From Membranipora membranacea (Eukaryota > Bryozoa > Gymnolaemata > Cheilostomatida > Membraniporidae), in the NCBI GenBank assembly GCA_914767715.1, contig OU612066.1:2671001-2735000 (forward strand): 64,000 nucleotides of DNA, in the 5' to 3' direction. Of the stretch, positions 25,101 through 37,100 are shown one piece after another. A program made the position numbers and the translations under genes. The stretch's first letter is position 1. Every line of letters begins with the position of its first letter. The notes beneath the pieces were generated by a model. It searched no databases. It was not told the origin of the DNA and worked only from the letters and a program-made list of their open reading frames with translations.

Positions 25101-28100
25101 GTATTCCAAGTAGTGTAAAAGCATACTTCAAGCATAGCCTATATCAAACATGATGGTATATTTCAAGCTTGACATGTATGCAGATATTTTCCTTACTTGT
25201 GCTAAACCCGGGTAAGCATCCCTTATAAGACAGCAGTAATGAATTCTGAGGTAACAAGCTTTGTCATGATCCTAGGAATTTTTCTCTGATAAAATTGGCA
25301 CAATATCCTCAATGTTTCCACTCAAATAGTGTTTTGAAATCCGTATCCTCTATCAATTGGTATGTCAATATATCTGCTTGATGTTGATTAGCGTCCCTTT
25401 TATGACAGCATTAATTGATTCTGAGGTAACAATAAAACAAGTGAAAAAAATGATTCAAATAACTTGAAAGATACTCAACAACTATCCATAGCACAATATT
25501 ATAACGTTGATATTCAACTCCCCACCGTGTTTTGAAGTTCGCAACACATCATCATCACCAATTTGCATCAAATGAGAAGACAACTTGGCATTTTAGTCGA
25601 GTTGCGACGTTATTGAGGTTCGAGCTATTGTGACGTTTAAAAAATTGCGACGTTTGTGGGTTTGCGACGTTATAAAAACCCTTCCTTGCGACGTTTTTGG
25701 GATTGCGACGTTAGTGGAACGCTAGTTTGCGACGTTTTGACGTTTGCCACGTTTATGGTTCAACAAGCCTCAAAGTAAGTCTTTAAAGTTTGTTGAACCC
25801 TGTCAGTAAAGTTGCCAATCATTGTATTGTCATGTTGTAAATTGCAATAAGAGGTATCAAAGCAAAATGTTGCATAATAGTTACTTCCAAAACAGGTGAT
25901 CTATCAGAATTTGTGTTAACTATGTGGTATCAAATTGATATATGTAGGAGAATTGTTTTGTCACTAAACAAGCTCAGATAGATCTTATGGCGAGTGTTTG
26001 ATACTGTTTATGACCCAGTTTCAGCTTGCTTCCATCTCCATTTTCTTCCAAGTGAAATGATTAAAATTTTGAGCTGAGGTCCTTGAAGGAAAGTCCGGCC
26101 AATAGCTAGAGTGGCAAATAGATGTGTTCTACTATCATTGATTCGGATAGTGAGTACTGACAATAAACTGCCCCTGAATGCTGAATTATTAATTCTGTAA
26201 AAGCTCTTGAGCAAACTAAGTCAGCAAAGTCTAACATTTCCCTATATTGTCAGATCCTTGTCAGTGCACTGCTAAACCAGATTGAAGGCCAGAACAGTAA
26301 TGACCAGACATCTCACCTAGTGCATATCCACCTCGCATATAGATCTCTGAAGAAACATGTAACCTCAAACCTACAAGCAATATTCTCACACATCAGAGAC
26401 CTGAGTAAACCTACAATCAACAAGGATGATCTTGCCTCTTATCTGAGCAAAGAAGGAAAGGAGCTGGTAAGCAAGTGATAAGTCAACAGAACTATCTCTC
26501 TATTGCAGGTTAAACCTGATTTTTATCTGTAATCATCTCCAAAGTCATATTTTGTACCTAATTCTTCTTCAAAACTAAAACTGAAATACTTAGAACAACC
26601 TGTGTTAACATATTAAACAGATTTTGTCAGATATCTGTAAAATTTCTTTGAGCAGCAATTCATGAGATTTATTTTCAATAGTTGGTTATGATAGTTTGCT
26701 TGTGACTCATCTAAGAGTCTTATAGCATAGTCACCACAGGATGCAAAATGCCTCAATGCTTGTGCTTCCCGAAGAGCCATATAATGCCAGCAGGATGAAA
26801 GCTCATGCTCATGCAAAACAAGTTTTGCTAAGGAACCTTAAGGTTCTCAAGAAAATATCTCCAAGTCATGAAATACCACAGGTTGTCATATATCCCTTTT
26901 TTATTTATTGAGATTATCTGAAAACTTACAGCTAACAGTAGTTGTTAAAATGATGAAATCTGAGATATAAGATTAAGATGTGAGATGAGATGAGATGAGA
27001 TGTACAAGTATTTATATATGGTATAAGTAGATCAGTAGAAACTTTTCCCTCTTAGTAGATATACAAAAAGAAATGCATGACAACTTATGTGATATGATAG
27101 TTGAGACAGTCACGCCCGTTTGCCTGGTAAGGAATCGCTGATCAATCCCATGTTTCAAATTTATGTTTTGTTGTATTCATAGAGGTATGATCGTGGAGCC
27201 GTCAATTTTCTCTTGATTCGCATGTTGGATGAGAGTGCATTGCAAAAGGTTGCGCATGCACAACAGTGGGTAGATGATGTAGACTGCCTCTCCCGAATTG
27301 TACAGATGTTGTTGGATACAAACACAATGGATGATTCGCTGAATGACACTTTGAAGAAGTATGTTTAAATCCAATATATAAGGAGCTGTACTTAATAATT
27401 TGTAACAGCTTTGACCATGAGATTCCATTGCGACCCTTGCATCCTGATTGGTTAATCTATTCCAAATGTAGCTATCGCATGCAGTTTGTTTTGTCAGGTC
27501 AATAATGCATTGCAAGTGCACTGAATTTGAAAATAATAACATTTATAATATACATAGAGATCCACTGTGAAACTATAACCCACGTTTATCTGGTTTAAAA
27601 ACTTCATTAATTTCACTGACATAGCCATGCATGGACAGGATCAACTATACTGCTAGTTTAACAGTGTAATTTAGTGAGGAAAATATTGTTCACAGCCTTC
27701 AAAAAGTCTGGGGTCAATCTTTCAAATGGCACTCTTTATTAAGGATAGTTAGATGACAGCACGCAGCTATTCACCGCCAGGTGATCGGTGCTGCAGCTGT
27801 CAGTAGTTTGAGTGCCACTGGGGAAGCATTCAGGATTGATTCTTCCAGCACCCTCGAGTGTATATCTCCTGGTAGGTGTCATACCTACCTTTGATCCACA
27901 ATTTTTGGTCTGTGATCCCATCCCATATTGTTATCTGTGATCTGTGATCCCAGCCATATTCAGACCTTATACAAATAGTTATATGAAATCTCAATGTTTC
28001 AATGTTTTAGACACTGGGGTCTAATCCAATTAGAGAAGCTCTATATAGAATGTGTAGTTTTACCAACAAGAGTCGGAATCGACAGAGGAAAATCTTCACA

Positions 28101-31100
28101 TCCATATGCTGTACAACTCTTGCTGAAGGCATGTTCATTCCATTTTACTGTTTGATTCTTTGATCATGATGCAATTTTTTGACACATTATTATGATCATT
28201 TGGGAACCACTCTCAATTTTGTTGAATATTTACCTAGACCTCTTTCGGTATGGAAATAAACTTGACTTCTTCATCGACCATCACAAACTAATTGGCATGG
28301 TATTGTAGGCAACACCATATTTTACTAATCTGGTAACATTGATAATTGCATTGTCATTAGGTCATTGAAACTGCTGTACAATGATATTGATATCTTGTTT
28401 TTCAGAAGTTTTTGGTAGCTGACAAGATTTCAGACAAAGAAGACACATATGAGAAAATTAAAGAGGGATTCCTAGCTCAAGCTGTTTTGGATGGATTTCT
28501 GCATTTGAGGCTGTAAGCTCAATCGGGATCCAACTGCAATTAACAAGCCAATAGAATATCCACTTAATATCATAAACATTTCTTCTCCTCATGATGAACA
28601 TAACCATTAGAACTTCATCAAATACTAGTTAGTTAGGGTCATAACGACAATGACAGTGCTGCCTTGTGATGATATCAATTAAATCTATTTGCAGTTTTGA
28701 TTGGGTTTGATTGTTCGGGTTCTCATACCAGCTTATGTCGCCCAGATACCCTGATTAAGCTGAAATAATATTTTGTTATTCCAGAAATTCAATATATTAT
28801 ATTGAATTTCTGGAAAAACAAAATGTGACAACTTTCTCACTGATAAACAAACCGGTTCGGTTTTTTCATTTTTCTGATAAGAGACATAAAGTATCCTGTT
28901 GATTAACGTTACAACCTGCATTTGCATTGTGGTTTGCCCATGTATAAGCGCCTGCATGTTAATGATATGCGCTTCAAACATTAATGTCTCTGTAGAATGA
29001 GTATTGGGTCTATGTTATTTGGCCGTTGTTTTCTTCTTAAAGTGCCCCGCTTACCTGTTGTTTCAGCAAACTTTTCAAGCCGCAAGGAATCATGGTACTA
29101 AAAACTGTGTAATGCATGAGTTATTTTCAAAACTCACAAGCAGTTATTTTCTTACAGGCATTTTCCGACATCATTATGATATGTTTTGTTCTGGTGCTCA
29201 GGTCGCTTTGTATATCGTCTTATTTGCAGGGAAAACTGTCCGAAAACAAAATGTCCAGGATGTGATAAGAAGTGGACATTTTCTCCTCCAGAGAGGTTGG
29301 AGTGTGGGCATTACCTTTGTTCAGAGTGTATCAGGGGTAAAGACAAGAAAGGCGTCTGCTGGGCGAAAGACTGTCAGCAAGAGATCACTGATGAATACTG
29401 CTTTGACCTCCAAAAGACTGAAACGTATGTGTTTAACTTTCAAAAGTACCACATGAGCATATTTTAAATGACTGCTTCTCATGCCCAAGATCGCAATACC
29501 TTTAACCGAAAGTCAGAACCAATAGATTTTTAAATAGCTTTATACCGATTAGCATCAAGATTTTAAACAACAGAGATATTCCTACTCCATCATTGTAATA
29601 AAACAACATACTGACTATATTCCCAAATAAATCAATCTTATCTCATCTTAACATATTCCCCTATCGCATTTCACGGCAAAATACGCTTTTCAGGCCTTAT
29701 AATTCTGTTTATCAATGATAGTTTTGGTAATTCATAACATGGCCCTTCTTTAAAGGGAATGGGTAAAGAGCCTGATGATTGTGAGTTTGAGAATATCCAT
29801 GTTCCCCTTTCACCGCCATGTCTTGATCCTGTGGTAGGTTTTTGTCTGACTCACAGTTCCACCAAACTTTTGTATCACTTTGGTCTAGATCTTGCCAGCG
29901 GAGGTTGGTTTGATCGTGTCACTCTAGTGCTACTTTTTTTCTTCATCCACACTCTCTACTTCCCTCCACCCTCATCTCTTACACTCTCCTGATATCTTCA
30001 TCTCTCTCAAGATGACAAACATAACCATACCATTCTAGCCTTTTTTTGCTCAGAACATCTCTGATAGGCATAATATTTGCTTCTGCTGTTATCTCATGTT
30101 CCTCTGAGCTTATCCCCATGCATACGCATCTCACAAGATCTAACCCTGTCTATTAGGGTTCTTGTTACAGGCCAGGTCTCATTCCGTTACATCAGGGCAG
30201 GTCTTATGGCGGTATTGTAGACGAGGATCTCAGGTGTGCAGGCATCTTCCTGTTGCAGATTACTCCACTAAGCTCCTGGAATTTGACCAATGCTTTTGAA
30301 ATACGCAGCTCAATCTCCTTCTGGCAACCTCCTTCACTGGTATTCACACTGAGTGAATCTAGGTAGGATTTCCTTCTCTTCTGAGTTAAACTTCTTCATC
30401 AAGATATTGCCGTCCTCACCTACTGGTGGTAGATACTCTGTCTTTGATCTACTTAGCTTCAGTCCAATGCTCTCCCTCTATAATTACAATCTTCTTTCCA
30501 GATGCTTACGGCTGCTTTCACAGAGTACCAAGTCATCAGCAAATAATATTGTCGTCAGTGTATCATTATCATGCTCTCAGTAATCACATCTATAATGATG
30601 ATATAGAGGACTTAATGCAGATCTTTGATGTAATCCAACATATATTTCTGTGGCTTCTGTGGTCCCAGTGTTTGTCCTTACTCGGGTCGAACAGTTCTAG
30701 TACATGTCATGGATGGTCTCGGTGTTTCCTTCAGGCATACCTCTCCTCCTCCTTAGCAGTTCAAGATCAAATCTTTTGAGATGGTGTTGTAAGCCTTTTC
30801 TAGGTCTACCAACACAGTGTGTAAGTCTCTGCTAAATTCTCTGAAACTCTCTTTTTGTATGCGTAGACAGAACATCCGCTCAGTGGTGGACCTCCCTATC
30901 TCAAAACCATATTGATTTTGATTGATGTTAACAATTAATCTTAGTCTTGCTTTAATCAAGCTTTCAAAAAATTAAAAGAAGGAGCTGAGGAGTTTGATAC
31001 TCTGATAGTTGCCGCACATCAAAGGGCCTACATTCTGTTTGAATATTGGTGTTATCACATTTCTTCTCCACTCCTGGGGTACTCCATCTCTCATTATCTC

Positions 31101-34100
31101 TCTCAGACACAATATCATCCAGTTAGTTACCTTCTCTCTTAGCAGTTTAATTAGGGCAATTGGAAGTGTATCGGGTGCTGTAGACTTGTTGTTCTTCATT
31201 CTCTCCAGCTGGTACTCAACTTCTGTGGTTCCAAGGTCGTGAACCGGGCTTTGAATTGGTGATGCAGTTTCGAGCTCCTCTCTGGTGTTTTCAGTATTCA
31301 AGAGGGTGTCGGAATAGTTCCTCCGCCTCTCCTTTACTTTACTCTCATCACTCAAGATATTTCCATTTCCATCCTTCACATAAGAGAGCCTGTCTATATC
31401 CTTAAGCCTCCACTGTCTAATTTAAGCCAGACGGTGGAACATCTTTTGACCATTTCCAGCCGACTCCTTGAATTTGACACGCGATATAGAGGGAACTCCC
31501 ATAATCGTTGCAACAACTAAGGAGATTTCCCCATGGATTTTGTTTTTTCATACCAAGCAAATATTGCAGCAGCAGAGTGGTAGATGAATGTAATAAGGCA
31601 TGGAGATTCAAAATCTGGCCAGATCTGCTATCCTGCTACATTGCTCTCTTAACAACGAATAATCCTGACTATGATTGAATGTTGACGATAGGCAATCTCT
31701 ATGACGAACATTCAGCCGAATCTTCTCTTTTTGTAGTGAGGGGAGTGTCCTTGAATATCGGATGTTCAGAAGTCGAGTAAACCAATTTTTCAAGCGTTTC
31801 TTGACAGAGATGATATTTGATGACAGCTTTGAGCCATCAGAAAAGATGGTAGGATGGCTACTGAAATGTGTCGAGAAGGGAGGGAGCACATTTAATGTAT
31901 TTACTATGGACACCTACATTGATCAGAGTCACTCAGTCAGCTTCTTTCTACTCAGACTACTTTTGCAGTGTCGGCACAATGAAACAGTGAAAGCTCATCT
32001 TCACAAAATCCTTGAGAGTAATACCTCCAGTGACCTCCATCAGCTCATTGTTGCCTCCTTTCAAGTATGTATGAAACTAACTTCTGTGATGTAAAGCTGG
32101 GCTGAACTCTGCAAACAGTGCTTTGGGTTCATAAACAATCTGAATGGTCACAAGCAGCCATAGACTCAATAATAAACCTAGACAGGAAACTAAATACAGC
32201 TAACGTGGAACACTTAATTGTGGGTGATGATGCGGCATTGGATTTGAAATATAGACTTAATACTTTCTATTGTAGTATATTAGGTATATGGGTAGCCATG
32301 ATGCTATCATTGATTTACAATCCACAACAGTCCAGGTCTTCAGCTGATTACTCGATCAATTTAGAACAGATTTTGCGGCTTCAAAATTGTTGTACATTCC
32401 TGCAGCATCTTTTTATCAATTTGATGTTATTATTGAGGTAAAAATTAACATAAAACTCTTTGCAATAAGCTGCTAAATCCATTGCAATTTTCAAAATTGA
32501 TCGAGTTATCGATACATAATTGGTATATGCACTGCAAGTCAATGATAACACCAATGCTTCTAGACAATTAAATGCCTCTGCTATGCTAGCAGCAGAATCA
32601 GTGCATTTGCGTATTCAAAATTATTCTATGAAGGTGTAGAAAAAACTGCCAAGTTCAAAACCAGTGGTTTTACATCGTAGCTTGAGCCCTCTTCATTGCA
32701 CTGATCTACATGGCCTCAGTAGGTTTGCCTCACATTTATTCTTGATATAATCTTATTCTTAAATTTCCATTTATTTGCTTTCGAACATGTTGTCTGGTAA
32801 TTGACCTGACATGCAAAAAGATGCTTATATAGGAAGCACCAAGTACACATTTGATATTTATATCTATTCTTATTCATTTTGTCATCATGTGGTATGGTTT
32901 TCAAGACATGTGAAGATGTGTGCAATCTATAATATTATTCAATTCAGCATTGTGCTTATGATTTTCAAATCTGTCTGACAGGGTTCTTCAGCTACTGGCA
33001 TAACCGACATCGATCAAGTTTTGGAGTTTTTCGCTGGGAAAGATTCAAGACCTACTGATGTCGTCACACAACTGGAACAGATTGCGGATATTCAACAGGT
33101 TCTGAGTATTTGTGTGAAGACAATCTTGACTGACCCACTTAGCAATGAAACATCTCAGTTGAAGGACCCTCTCCAGTCACATTTGAAAAAGCGGCTGTAC
33201 AACTCTGTTGAAAGGTGTGTTAGTTGTTCTTCTGTTGTGGCTTGAAGAACTCATCAGCTTGATCGCAACTGACGCTTAGTATTAAGTACCATTTGAGAAG
33301 CTACAATATCTTCTGAGCAGACAGTCATTTGGTATCACATTTTTAATATCCGGATTGACCGGCAAACATGAAAGAAGTGATTACATTATGATGATGAATT
33401 GAAATCCACAAGATATATTTTTCTCTGGTTGCTGAACTAATAATGAGTAACAGTCAATTAGTTTCAAGGACTGGATGACCATTCAACATTATTCAAACGG
33501 TTACAGCCTCATCATGGAGAGAATGGTCCATAGCTTCATCATGTATTCTTGTGTTTTTAAACCTCAATCGCTACCTAATAATTCTTCGCTATTTCAGATA
33601 CTATATCTTGAGTCAAATACTACGATCAGGAGGGTACAGTGAACTATGTGATATTAACCACAACCGACTAGCTGAGTCTGTATCCAGTCAAAGTGGATTA
33701 ACCTTCCTAGTTCCCAGCATAGAAGAAGTCGGAAGATTCTTCGAACAGAAAATCACTGCTCCTGACTACTTAGATCTCACTTTCTTCCAGGATCCTACAA
33801 AGCAAAAGACAAACAAAGAGGCTGCTGCCAATGTGAAAGGCCTTTTCACAAATAATCCCGCATCGGATGCTAATGGTGCACCTGAGGTATTAATATATTG
33901 CAATTTACTTGATCACTTTTTCTTTAAGATTTTTAACAACGTGTTTGTATAATCAAATCAGCAATCATATCCTTCCACTTTGGTCTTGTGATGTAGTGAG
34001 GAGCATTATTTGAATTTTTAGGTCTCAATTGATTGAGTTTTTTATGATGTTGCTGATTCCCTTTGAGGATCATCTTAGAAAGTTTTGCTGGTGGCAAATT

Positions 34101-37100
34101 ATACTCAGAGTGAGTTGCATAGTCTTCACTGGAGATAACTTTACAAGCAATGACACTGCATCTACATAGACTCAAATAGATTATATATTACAGGGAACAT
34201 CTACAGGAGAGGGTACAGATCCCAAGATAAAACAATGCACAGATGTCTGGGGAAGAAATACTACATTGATGTTAGCCTCATGCTACAGGGCCATGGTTGA
34301 TACTGGAGATATCTCTGTACATAACAGAACATATATGAATAACTCCACTCGTCTGATTCGTCACTATGACACAAAGATAAGCCCTCATCATCAGGTCTGT
34401 ACACTATCCAATGACTTTTTTTTTTAGGCTACAATATAACAGGACGGGAGCAATAACCTGTGGTTTATGAGAGGGGTGTGTAGGGTCTTGCAAGAGCAAT
34501 GTTGACTTATGATGTGACGTGATCTATCTCTGCCCAAATATAACCACTAAATCTAATTTCCCCAATTGCTGGTGGGAAAACATAGAAAATTTCCAGGAGG
34601 AAAAATGGTTTGGTTGGAAAATGACTTGTTTGAAAAAAGTGCTTGATTGGAAAATGGCTGGTGGGAGAATAGAGCATATTCATTAACTAATCATATGCAT
34701 GGCAGAGCTGTAGAAACTTCAGATAAATGTCCTCAATTTAAAATCATTATCCAGGATGTAGCGACGACCCCTATAAAATAACCCTCAATCTCTTCTTTGA
34801 TTCGCACCGTCCCTCCCTCCCTCCCTAAAACACTGCCGGGTTTCTGTGTTAATTATGTTGAACTTATGTGGTATTTGTGTTGTACATAACTTTTTCTTTT
34901 GCAAGGTAACAAGCCTGATTTTTCACTTAATCCACTTCTCCACTTCCATCAACTTATGTCACAGCCTAGCTCTATGTTGTCCAACCATGAGCCTATGAAA
35001 AAGCAATTGTTGCCCTTTGGGAATTTGTTTGGCCAATGCCCATTAGGAACCTTGTATCAGTGTTGGAAACACCAAAATATGTGTGCATCACAGACTTAAT
35101 AATAATTGTAATAATTTTATTAAGTAGTCTTCAGACCACATCCCTATTAGTCAGGGTACCAACGCTCATTTTTGGTGTGTTTGACTCATTGAAGAAACCT
35201 TATGTAGAATATATTGCGCAGTTGACAACCTGTAGATTCAGGATCTGCAGGCGCACTTTTGCTATGCTTTTTGCTCACATTTGCTGCACTTTTTTTTGAT
35301 AAATATGATTGCTTTGAATGAAAGGGAACTGCGTGGATTACCGCAATCTGCTTTATCCCTATAATTAGAAAAAAAAACACATTGTTCTTGTTCTTCAGCA
35401 AATGCTCGCGAAACTACTGAACAAAATGCAGCTTCCCATTGATATGAGCATGAAGAATGCAAGAGGAAGGAATCTGACCATGCTCGTAGTGAATGTTGTC
35501 AACTCGCTGTGCCAAAACAACACAGGAGGCTTCCTCTATCCACTCAGAATAATTATTAAAGAGGCTGGCAGATGTGAGGTGGGTATTTAAATTCTGATAC
35601 AGCCTCAGTTTTCTGAGTGATCTGCTGATTTCAGATGATGCCTGAATTTAAATTGGAATATCTCAATAATTCCTGTTATCTATGCTTTTTGCTGTATTCA
35701 ACAAATCAGTAAAAATGGTCAGTTATAACGCCATTACTGTTTCCAATCATTTTCATCCAATATCATTTGGCCATATAAACACAACATTCCCAGGAACATA
35801 GAAGACAAAATAAAACAAGTAAAATCAAATTAAGACATGTGGCCCTGTGTCTACAACGTAGATCTCATTCACCTGTGTTTTTTGAAAAACTTTTAACATT
35901 TATACTATCAATTCAATATTTTAGACATGGTTTGTACCTGCTATGCCAGGAGATACTAAAGGATATGTGAAACCAAAACCATCACATCTGTTGCTGACTA
36001 GCTGCAGTGTTGAGCCACGTCACCTTAGTCCACTCTCATGTGCTGTACTCAGCTGCATCGTTCATCTTTCTCTCTATTCGGCAATATTACTCAATGCTAA
36101 TGTGGTATGTTCTTGAATTGAGATTGATGTTATCAATGACCAAGTTCACCATGCTATGTCCGCTAAGAAGTTTTACCCACTTTTAATATCTCAAAAATTA
36201 TGAGCATTCCTTTGAAGTTGCCCCAGTGCAAGTCATTGTAAATTTTACATGGTTTCTTTAAGAGTGAGGAGTTAACCAAAAACCTGAGGAACAGTGGTGC
36301 TGATGTTGGAAATGATGCTGGACACTATCTGGCTGGACAGATCAGACATGAACTGAATCAGATATCGGAATGTTGCGAGGAGAGTGTCGAGGATTGCCTC
36401 TTCTTACTTCATGAAACCATACATGGAATGAAAACAGGTTAGTAAACGAGATAAACCTACCAAATACTAGTTTAAACTGTTTCATGTATGTGAAACGCAT
36501 ATGTACCAGGTATTTCCATGTTGACTGAAGTTGACCTTGGCCAATTCTCATTGAGGTTACAAGTCAATCAGTAACATGATAATGATTCTATCAAGTTCAC
36601 TTTTGTAACTGAATGACTGGAAGTAATTGATGCCTGTTTCTAATGATTAAAGTTCTAGATGATGGGAATAGCTACAAGCTTGTGTCTGCTGAAGATAGAT
36701 CAGTATGGGAAAAGAAGTTTGACACTACATATATAGCACCATATTTTGTGACCAACAGGGTAAGGATAACTGATTTGATTTTGATATTCCACACATACCA
36801 TTAGGTTTCAATCACCGTGTTCCCATGTGAAGTTTGAGGTCGGCCTAGAGTTTTCACCTCTTGGCTCGCCCTGAAAATATGCATCCATTTCCGTGTGTAG
36901 AGCTGAGAAAAAAAATCACAAACATCAGCCGCCACCGGTATTAGAACCCAGGCTTCTCGTGTCGTAATCAATGGTGCTAACCGTTCAGCCATGCAAACTC
37001 GCACAGCCCAGTATAAACTGATCCTCCGGGCTGAGTGCGAACCGGTAGGTGTTTCGATGGCTCAAAGAGCCCTGAAAATAGCCTCAGGTCGATTCATTGA

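Larger units (their letters stand above)
14268..25795. mobile_element. ~11.5-kb composite DNA transposon with CGTCGCAA-rich terminal inverted repeats
   Basis: 14871-15110 and 25545-25780 are inverted copies of each other at roughly nine in ten positions. Each carries six exact copies of CGTCGCAA plus variants, spaced along the arm. The homology continues outward: 14268-14285 (AAGTCTTACTTTGAAG) pairs with the sequence right of 25780. This indicates that the foldback at 14286-14870 was inserted into the left end. Inside lie an antisense CXC-domain gene remnant, a LINE ORF, LINE fragments and small hairpins. No transposase core is recognisable. The superfamily is unknown; no clear target-site duplication was found. 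Confidence 0.75.
13965..26253. other. 12.3-kb intron filled by nested transposable elements
   Basis: The two flanking exons join in phase 0, so this whole stretch is spliced out. It contains the composite element at 14268-25795 and everything nested in it. I saw no host coding exon in it. 13965-14267 and 25796-26253 show nothing recognisable. Confidence 0.85.

Noticed and set aside
31417-31913. Minus-strand open frames of 64 and 101 codons
   Set aside because: The second overlaps a well-supported plus-strand exon (31737-32064). The first matches nothing I could name, though it may be LINE-derived.
32118-32441. 107-codon plus-strand frame after an RNF213-like exon
   Set aside because: It begins 50 nt after a good donor, has no family match, and the next exon joins in phase without it.
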